From assembly GCF_014203535.1 (NCBI RefSeq), contig NZ_JACHJI010000004.1, positions 248,001 to 312,000 on the forward strand: a stretch of DNA of 64,000 nt, given 5' to 3'. The translations under genes and the position numbers were made by a program. This document shows positions 52,094 to 60,699 of the stretch, in pieces (the stretch's first letter is position 1; every line of letters starts with the position of its first letter). The notes under the pieces are model-generated. The model was not told the origin of the DNA and did no database searches. It saw only the letters and a program-made list of their open reading frames with translations. Source of the stretch: Streptomyces griseomycini (lineage in GTDB: Bacteria; Actinomycetota; Actinomycetes; Streptomycetales; Streptomycetaceae).

Positions 52094-53392
52094 TCAGCCG
52101 GTGATGTTCGCGACGCCCTTCTTGGCGTTCCTCCACGCCTTGTCCGGGGCCAGGCCCTTGCGCTCGACCTCGCTCAGGGCGTTGGTGATCTGCTGGCTCA
52201 CGTTCTGGTCGTGGACGCCGAGGACCTGGACGGGCGCGGCCTTGGCGGCGTCACCGAAGATCTGGCCGATCGGTGCGTTCGAGAAGTACGGGTCCTTCGC
52301 GTCGGCGATCTTCTCGATGGCGCCCGTGGCGGACGGGAAGCTGCCGTGCTTCTGGAAGAGCTTGGCCTGCTGCTCGGGCGCGGTCAGCCAGGCGATCAGC
52401 TTGTAGGCCTCTTCCTTGTTCTCGGCCGCCCTGGGCACGGCGAGGTAGGAGCCGCCCCAGTTGCCCGCGCCACCGGGCAGCGCGGCGACGTCCCACTTGC
52501 CCTTGCCGGCCTCGCCCGCCTGGCCCTTGATGTAGCCGAGCATCCAGGCCGGGCAGGGCAGGGTCGCGAACGACCCGGCGGCGAAGGCCTGGTTCCACTG
52601 CGGCGACCACTGGTCGAGCTCGGCGCTCAGCCCGCTCCGCGCGGCCTCCACCGACGTGTTCCAGGCCTCCTTCAGGGCCGGGTTGGTCTCCCAGATCAGC
52701 TTGCCCGAGGTGTCGTAGTAGCGCTCCTTCTCCTGGCCGATCATGACGGAGTAGAGGCTGCCGACGCTGTCCAGCCAGGCGCTCTTGCCGGGGGCCTTCT
52801 TCTTGTACTGCTTGCCGAGCTGGAGGTAGCCCTCCCACGTGGACCACTTCTCGGCCAGCTCCGCCCGGTCGGTGGGCAGACCGGCCTCGGCGAAGAGGTC
52901 GGTGCGGTAGCACATGGCCTCGGGGCCGACGTCGGTGCCGAGACCGAGGACCTCGCCGTTCGCCCCGGTGGCGGCCGCCCACTTGGCCTCGGCGAACTCC
53001 CCCTCGAGCTTGTCCGCGCCGTACTTGCGCAGGTCCTCGAACTTGTCGGCCTGCTGCTGGACGACGGAGGCGATCCGGCCCACCTCGACGCCCTGGACGT
53101 CCGCGAGGCCGCCGCCGCCGGCGAGGCGGGTCTGGAGGGACTTCCAGTAGTCGGCCTCGTCCTCGGTGTCGGTCTGCTTGATGGTGACGCCGGGGTTGAG
53201 CTTCTCGTACTCGGCGTAGAGCCCGGCTTCCTTGTAGCCGAAGGAGCCGAAGAGGTCGACGGTGAGGGTGACCTTCCCGTCGGCGCCGGAGGCGCCGTCC
53301 GACGAACCTCCGCAGGCGGCCAGGAGCGCCCCGGCGAGTGCGACCGCCCCCAGGCGGACGGTGGCCCTCTTGGCGGCTCGGGCAATGGGCAT
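52094..53392 (-). CDS. Sugar-binding lipoprotein of the ABC importer
   Basis: This 432-residue family 1 solute-binding lipoprotein has a lipobox LLAACG after a basic start. It captures oligosaccharides outside the cell and passes them to the permeases. First gene of the operon, 40 bp from a perfect 20-bp palindrome at 53433, a LacI-type operator. The CebE-like layout and neighbouring glucanase suggest beta-glucan oligomers. Confidence 0.94.
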   Translation of the reverse strand: MPIARAAKRATVRLGAVALAGALLAACGGSSDGASGADGKVTLTVDLFGSFGYKEAGLYAEYEKLNPGVTIKQTDTEDEADYWKSLQTRLAGGGGLADVQGVEVGRIASVVQQQADKFEDLRKYGADKLEGEFAEAKWAAATGANGEVLGLGTDVGPEAMCYRTDLFAEAGLPTDRAELAEKWSTWEGYLQLGKQYKKKAPGKSAWLDSVGSLYSVMIGQEKERYYDTSGKLIWETNPALKEAWNTSVEAARSGLSAELDQWSPQWNQAFAAGSFATLPCPAWMLGYIKGQAGEAGKGKWDVAALPGGAGNWGGSYLAVPRAAENKEEAYKLIAWLTAPEQQAKLFQKHGSFPSATGAIEKIADAKDPYFSNAPIGQIFGDAAKAAPVQVLGVHDQNVSQQITNALSEVERKGLAPDKAWRNAKKGVANITG

Positions 53393-53432
53393 GGGAAGCC
53401 TCCTTGGCTTCTGGGTGGAACGAGCGCCGAGA

Positions 53433-53452
53433 TTTTGAGAGCGCTCTCAAAA
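53433..53452. promoter_or_regulatory. LacI-type operator upstream of the importer operon
   Basis: TTTTGAGAGCGCTCTCAAAA is a perfect 20-bp palindrome with the central CG pair typical of LacI/CebR-family operators, 41 bp upstream of the binding lipoprotein start. It likely controls the importer-GH1 operon. Confidence 0.85.
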
Positions 53453-53604
53453 CGTGGGGGGAGCGTGCCCGCACCGCATTCGTCCCGTCAAGACTTGAAG
53501 AGATAACGAAGCGGAGAATGGCGAAATCTCCGGTTTGCACCTATAGACGCCTCGTCCTGCGCGATGTATTGACAAGTGATTTCAGGAGTCTTACTTTTCG
53601 GCCA

Positions 53605-53622
53605 CCTGAGAGCGCTCTCAGG
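53605..53622. promoter_or_regulatory. LacI-type operator upstream of the GH81 gene
   Basis: CCTGAGAGCGCTCTCAGG is a perfect 18-bp palindrome sharing the GAGAGCGCTCTC core with the site at 53433. It lies 115 bp upstream of the GH81 start, so both arms of the locus appear to answer to one regulator. The surrounding 53453-53600 stretch is AT-richer, as expected for a divergent promoter. Confidence 0.85.
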
Positions 53623-53736
53623 CCGGGCTCCTCAACTCTCCCCAACGGTTCCGCCGCGGCTCAGGGCACTCCGCTCCCGGGCCACTGCCGCCGCCGCTGA
53701 CGAGCCCGCCCCTCTGGATGACACGAGGTGTACCCC

Positions 53737-56505
53737 ATGCCAACTCCCCGACCACGGCCGGCTGCCGCAGTGGTCCTGGCCGCCGCACTGGCGGCCGTGG
53801 GCCTCGGCCCGGCCGCGACTCCGGCGGCGGCCGCCACCGTCCCTGTAGGAGCCGGGAGTTACTCCGACACCCGGCCACCCGGCACGACCGGCCCCACGAA
53901 CAACACCGGCGCGCCGGTCACCCCGAAGGTCACGCAGGCCGCCAAGGACAAGCCCGTGCCCACCAACGACTGGTGGTCCTCCCTCGCCTTCCGGCGCTAC
54001 GGCGACAACCCGTACTCCACGCCCATGTACGGCCACCCGCTCACGTACCAGGCCGTCTCCGGCGGACTGGAGGTCGGCTACCCGACCAGCCCCGCCGTCG
54101 TGGGCGAGGGCCGCCAGTACGAGTACGCGCACAAGCGCGACCTCACCCTCGGCCTGAGCGGGCTCAACTCGCCCGACACCAAGGCCGACGCCTGGTCCGA
54201 CTGGACGGTCACCCCGTACTGGTCCGACGGCACCCGCACCCTGCGGACCACCATCGGCCACGGCATGCCCTTCGTCTACGCCCAGGGCACCGGCGGCAAC
54301 GCCCAGATCACCACCGCGGCCACCCCGACCGTCTTCTCCGACCAGGGCAACGTCGTCGGCATCACGGTCGGCGGGCACCACTACGCCCTCTTCGCGCCGA
54401 CCGGCAGCGACTGGAACGTCTCCGGCACCACGATCACCGCCGGACTCGGCGGCAAGGACTACTTCTCCCTCGCCGTGCTGCCCTCCACCGACGCGCTCGC
54501 GACCTTCCGCAAGTACGCGTTCAGCTTCGTCACCGGCTCGCAGGTCGACTGGAGCACGTCCGGCGGCACGGTCGGCGCCACGTACAGGCTCACCACCGTG
54601 GCCAAGGAGGGCACCGAACGCGGCACCCTCCAGGCCCTCTACCGGCACCAGTGGCTCCACACCACCGACACCCTCACGCCGTACACGTACGTGTCCCCCC
54701 GCGGCACCATGAAGGTCCGGGAGGGCGCCTCCTTCACCACCCGCCAGAAGGCCGCCCCGGTCCTGCCCGGACTGCCGAGGACCAGCGCGGTCGACACCGC
54801 CCGGCTGCGCGCCCACCTGTCCGAGGTCGCGAACTCCTCCGACCCCTTCTCCGGGGCGACGGACACCTACTGGACCGGCAAGGCGCTGGGCAGGCTCGCC
54901 CAACTGGTGCCGCTCGCCGACCAGATCGGTGAGACCGCGGTCCGCGACAAGCTCGTCGGCCTGCTCAAGGGCCGCCTGCAGGAGTGGTTCACCGCGGGCG
55001 GGGCGAGCGAGTTCTCGTACGACAAGGACTGGAAGACCCTCATCGGCTACCCCGCCTCCTACGGCAGCGACACCGAGCTCAACGACCACCACTTCCACTA
55101 CGGCTACTACGTCTACGCGGCGGCGATCGTCGCCCAGTACGACGCCTCCTGGGCCGCGGACTCCGCCTGGGGCGGCATGGTCAGGACCCTGATCCGCGAC
55201 ACCGCCAACCCGAGCCGCACCGACGGCGCCTTCCCGTTCCTGCGCGGCTTCGACGTCTACGCCGGGCACAGCTGGGCCTCCGGCCACCAGGGCTTCGCCG
55301 CCGGCAACAACCAGGAGTCCTCCTCGGAGTCCACCAACCTCAGCGCGGCGCTGGTGCTCTGGGGCTCGGCCACCGGCGACACCGCCCTGCGCGACCTCGG
55401 CAGCTACCTGCTCGCCACCGAGGGCGAGGCGATCGCCCAGTACTGGTTCGACGCCGACCAGCAGGTCTTCCCCGGCTCCTTCACCCACGACACGGTCGGC
55501 ATGGTGTGGGGCAGCGGCGGGGCGTACTCCACCTGGTGGACCGCCAACCCGGAGGAGATCCACGGCATCAACGTCCTGCCCGTGACCGCGGGCGGCTCCC
55601 TGCACCTGGCCGGGGACAAGGACGCGATCCGGCGCAACATCGCGGAGATGGAGCGCGAGAACGGCGGGCCCGCCGTCGAATGGCGCGACATCCTCTGGGA
55701 GTTCCAGTCGCTGGCCGACCCGGCCGGCGCGAAGGCGAAGTGGGACGCCGGCCACGCCGGATACACCCCGGAACAGGGCGAGTCCAAGGCGCACACGTAC
55801 CACTGGATCACCACCCTGGACGCGCTCGGCGCCCCCGACCCCTCGGTGACCGGCGACCTGCCCACGTCCGCGGTGTTCACCAAGGACGGCACCCGCACCT
55901 ACGCCGCCCACAACCACGGCTCCACGGCCCGCACGGTCACCTTCTCCGACGGCAAGAAGCTCACCGTGCCCGCGCGTTCCACCGCGACCGGGACCGGCAC
56001 CGGCGGCCAGGACCCCGGGCCGTCCACCGGCAACACCTTCCGGCTCCGCTCCGGCGGCGCCCTCACCACGGACACCGGCACCGCGGCCGTCAGCGACACC
56101 GTCCCGTCGGCCGGGGGCCGCAACCACGACGGCACCCCGAACAAGCCGCTCGTCTACGAGGTCAAGGGCGTCGACGCCACCCTCAGGACGGGCGCGTCCA
56201 CCACGTTCCGCCTCCTGGTGGACGCCGGCACCGCGGTCGGTCTCGGCCAGCAGGCCCGCATCAGCTACGACCTCACCGGCGACGGCACCTTCGACCGGAC
56301 CGAGACGTACCACTACTTCGCCACCGACCCGGTCACGGGCTGGGAGGAGTACAACCAGACCCGCGGCCTGAAAGCGGCGACCGGCACCCTCGGGAACCTG
56401 AACGGGGGGACGGTGCGCCTGGAGGTCTGGAGCGCGATCGGCAACGCGGACGCGCTGCTGCGCACCGGCGGCGACACGTCCGTGGTGGTCATTCCCTACG
56501 AGTGA
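53737..56505 (+). CDS. Secreted GH81 endo-beta-1,3-glucanase with C-terminal glucan-binding domain
   Basis: This 922-residue extracellular enzyme cuts beta-1,3-glucan (laminarin, curdlan, fungal walls). A signal peptide (about 1-34, cut near AAAA-TVP) is followed by the GH81 catalytic part (to about 725). Catalytic-region motifs are ELNDHHFHYGYY and NNQESSSES, with the double Glu region as in other GH81 enzymes. After a short Thr/Gly/Pro linker, residues about 765-922 resemble a CBM56 beta-glucan-binding module. ATG at 53737 has GAGGTG six bases upstream. Regulated by the palindrome at 53605; products probably enter through the divergent importer. Confidence 0.93.
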   Translation: MPTPRPRPAAAVVLAAALAAVGLGPAATPAAAATVPVGAGSYSDTRPPGTTGPTNNTGAPVTPKVTQAAKDKPVPTNDWWSSLAFRRYGDNPYSTPMYGHPLTYQAVSGGLEVGYPTSPAVVGEGRQYEYAHKRDLTLGLSGLNSPDTKADAWSDWTVTPYWSDGTRTLRTTIGHGMPFVYAQGTGGNAQITTAATPTVFSDQGNVVGITVGGHHYALFAPTGSDWNVSGTTITAGLGGKDYFSLAVLPSTDALATFRKYAFSFVTGSQVDWSTSGGTVGATYRLTTVAKEGTERGTLQALYRHQWLHTTDTLTPYTYVSPRGTMKVREGASFTTRQKAAPVLPGLPRTSAVDTARLRAHLSEVANSSDPFSGATDTYWTGKALGRLAQLVPLADQIGETAVRDKLVGLLKGRLQEWFTAGGASEFSYDKDWKTLIGYPASYGSDTELNDHHFHYGYYVYAAAIVAQYDASWAADSAWGGMVRTLIRDTANPSRTDGAFPFLRGFDVYAGHSWASGHQGFAAGNNQESSSESTNLSAALVLWGSATGDTALRDLGSYLLATEGEAIAQYWFDADQQVFPGSFTHDTVGMVWGSGGAYSTWWTANPEEIHGINVLPVTAGGSLHLAGDKDAIRRNIAEMERENGGPAVEWRDILWEFQSLADPAGAKAKWDAGHAGYTPEQGESKAHTYHWITTLDALGAPDPSVTGDLPTSAVFTKDGTRTYAAHNHGSTARTVTFSDGKKLTVPARSTATGTGTGGQDPGPSTGNTFRLRSGGALTTDTGTAAVSDTVPSAGGRNHDGTPNKPLVYEVKGVDATLRTGASTTFRLLVDAGTAVGLGQQARISYDLTGDGTFDRTETYHYFATDPVTGWEEYNQTRGLKAATGTLGNLNGGTVRLEVWSAIGNADALLRTGGDTSVVVIPYE

Positions 56506-56534
56506 CGCACGCGGCGGCCTCCGGCGGGTGACGG

Positions 56535-56568
56535 CGGCGGGCGCGGGGCCCGGGCCCCGCGCCCGCCG
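56535..56568. terminator. Long GC palindrome between convergent genes
   Basis: A 17-bp perfect inverted repeat with no loop is centred at 56551/56552 (core GGGGCCCGGGCCCC). It lies 30 bp after the GH81 stop and before the convergent chimeric gene, so a bidirectional terminator is likely. Confidence 0.7.
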
Positions 56569-56659
56569 TCCGCCGGCCCGCCCTCCGTGCGCCGGGGGCG
56601 CGGGGACGCGCACGTCCCGGCCGCCCGCACGTCCCGGGCCGGCCGGCGCCGAGCGCCGG

Positions 56660-57313
56660 TCAGGCCGCGGCCCGGCGGACCGGCGTCGTCCGGGTGATCA
56701 CGGGAGCGGGCACCTCCTCGCCGGGCGCGTCGGGCAGACGCATCAGCAGCTTGACCGCGATCCGGCCCGTGCCCTCGATGTCCTGGCGGACCGTGGTGAG
56801 CGGCGGCTCCGCGGCCCGGACCACGGAGGCCGTGTCGTCGAGGCCGACCACCGCGACGTCCTGCGGTACCCGCACCCCGCGCTCGCGCAGCGTGCGCAGG
56901 GCCACCGTGTCGTTGGAGGCGAAGACCGCGCCGGTCCCGGGGTGCCGGTCCAGCAGTGCGCCCATCGCGCGGGCTCCGCCCTCCTCGGCGACGTCACCCT
57001 CGCACGGCAGCAGCGGATCGGCGTCGGCCAGGACGTCGCGGTAACCGTGGAGCCGGTCCGTCGCCGAGGTCCGGTCGCGCGGGCCCGTGATGTGCGCGAT
57101 GCGCCTGCGGCCGAGGGCGTCGACCACCCGGGTGGCGGGACCGACCTGGCCGGCCACGTCCTCGTCGCCGCCGACGGCGGTGATGACGCCGTCGCGGACG
57201 GCGATCGCCTCGGCCCGCGGGAGACGGGGACCGCCGGTGTGGATCCCGGCGTTGCGGACGACGAGGTCCGCCGCGTCGTCGGTGGCGCGGGGAGTCAGCC
57301 CGCCGACCGGCAT
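56660..57313 (-). pseudogene. Chimera: amidohydrolase start fused to C-terminal half of a LacI repressor
   Basis: The 217-codon frame begins like a YtcJ-type amidohydrolase (ADLVVRNAGIHTGG, EAIAVRDGVITAVGGD, ATRVVDALGRR) and changes after about residue 70 to the sugar-binding half of a LacI regulator (RRIAHITGPRD, GAVFASNDTVALRTLRERG, VAVVGLDDT). The LacI HTH and the amidohydrolase catalytic core are both missing. The join falls at LGRR, a tetrapeptide likely present in both parents (LGRRV and LGHRRIAHI). The regulator that should bind the palindromes at 53433 and 53605 is therefore probably lost. ATG at 57313 or GTG at 57322. Confidence 0.8.
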
Positions 57314-57667
57314 GGTGGACACCTTTCGACAACCTCCTGCGGGGCGTATAGCTTGGGATTTCCGAGGGCCGCGTCCGAGGCCGGACGAGAGGTCGGCGAG
57401 GTGCACCAGGACGGTGCTGCGGCTGCTTCGCCGGTAACGCCGGGCCGGACAGGACCGGCTCGGTTTCTGGTCGGTGCACTGAAGCTTGCCCGGCAGCGCA
57501 CTGCCCTCCCCTCCCGTGCCGGGTGGGGTCGGAGTCGGTGCGCAGGTGTGTGACGGCCGCCGTCCCCGCGGTTCTGGCGTGGCCGTGGACAGGCCGGCGG
57601 ATCCCCGGATCCGGTGAGGGCCGCTCCGCCGGGAACACCGGCACGCACATGAGTCTCAGGAGGTCGT
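57314..57667. promoter_or_regulatory. Divergent gap before the esterase gene
   Basis: This 354-bp region separates the chimeric frame from the rightward esterase. On the minus strand it has two ribosome-site-like runs (AGGAGG and AAAGGTG) and a TATAC at about 57347-57351 that could be a -10. No gene is supported. Confidence 0.35.
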
Positions 57668-58639
57668 ATGTCCCCCACCTTCGAGCCGGTCCAGCCGGTC
57701 CTGGAGCCGGCCGCGGCCGCGTTCGCCGAGGCGACCGCCGATCCGCCCTACCTGTTCGACCTGCCGCCGGCCGAGGGCCGCAAGGCCGTGGACGAGGTGC
57801 AGTCCGGCGACATCGCCAAGCCGGACGTCGACGAGGAGTGGATCACCGTCTCCGGCGGTCCCACGGGCAGCGTGCGCGCCCGCGTCGTCAGGCCCGCCGG
57901 GGCCGAGGGCACCCTGCCCGTGATCCTCTACATCCACGGCGCCGGCTGGGTCTTCGGCAACGCCCACACCCACGACCGGCTGGTGCGCGAACTGGCCGTC
58001 GGCGCGGACGCGGCGGTGGTCTTCCCCGAGTACGACCTCTCCCCCGAGGCCCGTTACCCGGTGGCGATCGAACAGAACTACGCGGTGGCCCGGTGGGTCG
58101 TGACCCAGGGCGCGTCCAAGGGCCTGGACGGCGCCCGGCTGGCCGTGGCCGGTGACTCCGTCGGCGGCAACATGACCGCGGCCCTGACCCTGATGGCCAA
58201 GGAGCGCGGCGACGTGGCCCCGGTCCAGCAGGTGCTGTTCTACCCGGTGACCGACGCGAGCTTCGACACCGGTTCCTACCACCAGTTCGCGACCGGCTAC
58301 TTCCTGCGCCGCGACGGCATGCAGTGGTTCTGGGACCAGTACACGACCGACGAGGCGGAGCGGGCGCAGATCACCGCCTCGCCCCTGCGCGCCACCACCG
58401 AGCAGCTCACCGGCCTGCCCCCGGCCCTGGTCGTCACCGCCGAGGCCGACGTCCTGCGCGACGAGGGCGAGGCCTACGCGAACAAGCTCCGCGAGGCGGG
58501 CGTGCCCGTCACCGCCGTCCGCTACCAGGGCGTCATCCACGACTTCGTGATGCTCAACGCCCTGCGCGGGACCCGCGCCGCCGACGCGGCCATCGGCCAG
58601 GCCGTCACCGTCCTCCGCGCCGCGCTGCACACCCGCTGA
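57668..58639 (+). CDS. HSL-type alpha/beta hydrolase (esterase)
   Basis: This 323-residue esterase of the hormone-sensitive-lipase group hydrolyses short acyl esters. The oxyanion motif HGAGW is at about 96, the nucleophile motif is GDSVGG, and the acid and base are the Asp of AEADVLRDEGE and the His of GVIHDF. There is no signal peptide. ATG at 57668 follows AGGAGG at five bases. Physiological substrate unknown. Confidence 0.93.
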   Translation: MSPTFEPVQPVLEPAAAAFAEATADPPYLFDLPPAEGRKAVDEVQSGDIAKPDVDEEWITVSGGPTGSVRARVVRPAGAEGTLPVILYIHGAGWVFGNAHTHDRLVRELAVGADAAVVFPEYDLSPEARYPVAIEQNYAVARWVVTQGASKGLDGARLAVAGDSVGGNMTAALTLMAKERGDVAPVQQVLFYPVTDASFDTGSYHQFATGYFLRRDGMQWFWDQYTTDEAERAQITASPLRATTEQLTGLPPALVVTAEADVLRDEGEAYANKLREAGVPVTAVRYQGVIHDFVMLNALRGTRAADAAIGQAVTVLRAALHTR

Positions 58640-58646
58640 CGCGGCA

Positions 58647-58681
58647 CCCCGGCCGGCCCTTCCGGGAAGGGCAGGCCGGGG
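58647..58681. terminator. Hairpin after the esterase gene
   Basis: CCCCGGCC and GGCCGGGG with an inner CCCTTCC/GGGAAGG arm form a near-perfect stem starting eight bases after the esterase stop. One G-A mismatch interrupts the stem. Confidence 0.7.
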
Positions 58682-58740
58682 TCGCCACCCCGACCGCCCC
58701 GCCCGTCCACGGCGCCCTCACGGACGCCGGCAGCCGACGC

Positions 58741-58785
58741 GAAGGCCGCGCGGCCCGTCCCGAGAGGGAGGTCCGCGCGGCCTTC
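58741..58785. terminator. Second hairpin downstream of the esterase
   Basis: GAAGGCCGCGCGG (58741-58753) pairs exactly with 58773-58785. It may end transcription from a gene now lost. In the 840-bp gap 58640-59480 I find only these hairpins and the regulator remnant at 59122. Confidence 0.55.
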
Positions 58786-59121
58786 GCACGTGCTCTCCTC
58801 ACATCCGCCGTCGCACGGTGACCCCGGCGACCAGACCGCTCAGGAGCACGCCCACGACGCCGCGGCGCGCACCGCCGGGTCGGGTGACGACGGCACCGAC
58901 GACCTGCCCGTCTCACAGGTGGTCAGGACGGGTGAACTCCAGTCCTGGTCCCTGGCCGAGCACCTGGTCGACACGCCCCCCGTCCGCTCCTGAACGACGT
59001 GCCGCGCCTCCGCCCGTCCGCCTCCCCGGCCCGGGAGGGCGGACGGATCATGCCTTCCCTCCTCGGCGCGGGCGTGCGCAGGCGGCCGTGGCGGTCGGGG
59101 TGAGCGCGAACGCCGACGCCG

Positions 59122-59260
59122 TCACCCGTCGACCGGTGCCGTCGGCACCGCCCGGACGGTCCTGCCGCTGGGCGGGCAGGGGACGCAGTCCCCGTGGTCG
59201 GCGAGGGCGGTGACGAGGGTCGGGCCGCGTCCGCCGGTGGGGAGGGGGTCGGGTGCGGTG
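59122..59260 (-). pseudogene. Remnant of an anti-sigma-like HATPase protein
   Basis: The last 40 or so codons (GGRGPTLVTALADHGDC and SGRTVRAVPT) resemble the C-terminus of small HATPase proteins of the anti-sigma/RsbW type common in Streptomyces. No N-box or other upstream ATPase part is visible. It may be a truncated gene. The match is by eye and weak. Confidence 0.35.
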
Positions 59261-59480
59261 TCCGTCGGGCGGGGAGCACGGGTGCGGCGTCGACCGAGGG
59301 CCGGCCCTCGCGGTCCGCGGCCGGCCGTCGCCCCGTCGTGACCGCCCGGGACGGGCGCGGGCGTCCGCCGGAGCCCCGGCCACCCGTCCCGATTCGGTGA
59401 CGCACGTCACACCCGGCTGCTGTCAGCAATCGGGGAGCCGTCCCGTTCAAGGGGCACGCGAACGAGACAGGAGCGTCATC

Positions 59481-60689
59481 ATGAAGCACCGCATCGTCGT
59501 CCTCGGCGCCGGATACGCCGGGGCCTTCGCCGCCGGGAACCTGGCCCGCCGGCTCTCTCCCGCGGACACCGAGATCACCGTCGTCAACGCCGTGCCCGAC
59601 TTCGTCGAGCGGATGAGGCTCCACCAGCTCGCGAGCGGCCAGGACATCGCCTCCCGCAGGCTCGCCGACGTGTTCGCGGGCACCGGGGTGCGGCTGCGCG
59701 TGGCGCGCGTCACCGGCGTCGCCCCCGACCGCGGGACCGTCGCCGTGACCGGCGAGGACGGTGACGGCGAACTCGCCTACGACACCCTCCTCTACACGCT
59801 CGGCAGCTCCGTCGCCCACCACGGCGTCCCCGGTGCGGCCGAGCACGCCTACGACGTGACCGGCGTGTCCTCGGCGCTGCGGCTGCGCGAGCGCCTGGCC
59901 GGCCTGGGCGAGGGCGGCACCGTGCTGGTCGTCGGCGAGGGACTGACCGGCATCGAGACCGCCACCGAGATCGCCGAGTCCCGGCCCGACCTCTCGGTCG
60001 CGCTCGCCGCCCGCGGCGAGCCGGGCGCCTGGCTCTCCCCGGGGGCCCGCCGCCACCTGCGCCGGGCCTTCGACCGGCTCGGCATCACCGTCCACGAGCA
60101 CACCGCCGTCGAAGCCGTCGAGCCGACGCGCGCGATCGCCGCCGACGGCACTTCCGTCCCGGCCGACGTGACCGTGTGGTCGGCCGGGTTCGCCGTGCAC
60201 CCCCTCGCCGCCGCAAGCGGCCTGGAGGTCGCCGGAACCGGCCAGATCGTCGTCGACCGCACCATGCGCTCGGTCTCGCACCCGGACGTCTACGCCGCCG
60301 GCGACTGCGCCTACGCGATCGGCGAGAACGGCCGGCCACTGCCGATGTCCTGCGCCTCGGCCGGCGTCACCAACATGCAGGCGACCGCCGCGATCATCGC
60401 GCGCCTGACGGGGGACGAGGTCCCGGTCACCGGCCTGAAGTACCACGGCAACCACATCAGCCTCGGACGGCGGGACGCGATCATCCAGATGGTGGACGGC
60501 GACGTCCGGCCGAAGTCCTGGTACCTGGGCGGCCGGACCGCCGCACGGTTCAAGTCGGGCGTGCTCAAGGGGGCCGGGTGGGGCGTCGCCCACCCGACCT
60601 TCGGCATGCCGAAGCGCAGGCGCCGCCTGGCCACCGCGCCCGGCCCGGCCGGTGCGCCCGACCGGGCCGGCGCGAGGGCCGCCGCCTAG
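59481..60689 (+). CDS. NDH-2-like FAD-dependent oxidoreductase
   Basis: This 402-residue flavoprotein has two Rossmann motifs: FAD-binding VVLGAGYAGAFAAGNLA near the N-terminus and NADH-binding VLVVGEGLTGIETATEI near 155. A YAAGDCAY segment closes the FAD site. It resembles type II NADH dehydrogenases. The tail is Arg/Ala-rich. It lies 10 bp before an ECF41-type sigma gene; such sigma genes typically neighbour an oxidoreductase, epimerase or carboxymuconolactone decarboxylase, so it is the likely target. ATG at 59481 has AGGAG nine bases upstream. Confidence 0.9.
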   Translation: MKHRIVVLGAGYAGAFAAGNLARRLSPADTEITVVNAVPDFVERMRLHQLASGQDIASRRLADVFAGTGVRLRVARVTGVAPDRGTVAVTGEDGDGELAYDTLLYTLGSSVAHHGVPGAAEHAYDVTGVSSALRLRERLAGLGEGGTVLVVGEGLTGIETATEIAESRPDLSVALAARGEPGAWLSPGARRHLRRAFDRLGITVHEHTAVEAVEPTRAIAADGTSVPADVTVWSAGFAVHPLAAASGLEVAGTGQIVVDRTMRSVSHPDVYAAGDCAYAIGENGRPLPMSCASAGVTNMQATAAIIARLTGDEVPVTGLKYHGNHISLGRRDAIIQMVDGDVRPKSWYLGGRTAARFKSGVLKGAGWGVAHPTFGMPKRRRRLATAPGPAGAPDRAGARAAA

Positions 60690-60699
60690 GCTGCTGCAC

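Noticed and set aside
53632-56613. 993-codon frame opposite the GH81 gene
   Set aside because: Antisense shadow; the plus strand has a signal peptide, GH81 motifs and a ribosome site.
58790-58993. Short 67-codon frame after the esterase
   Set aside because: No ribosome site, no recognisable motif, and composition no better than intergenic frames; left as intergenic.
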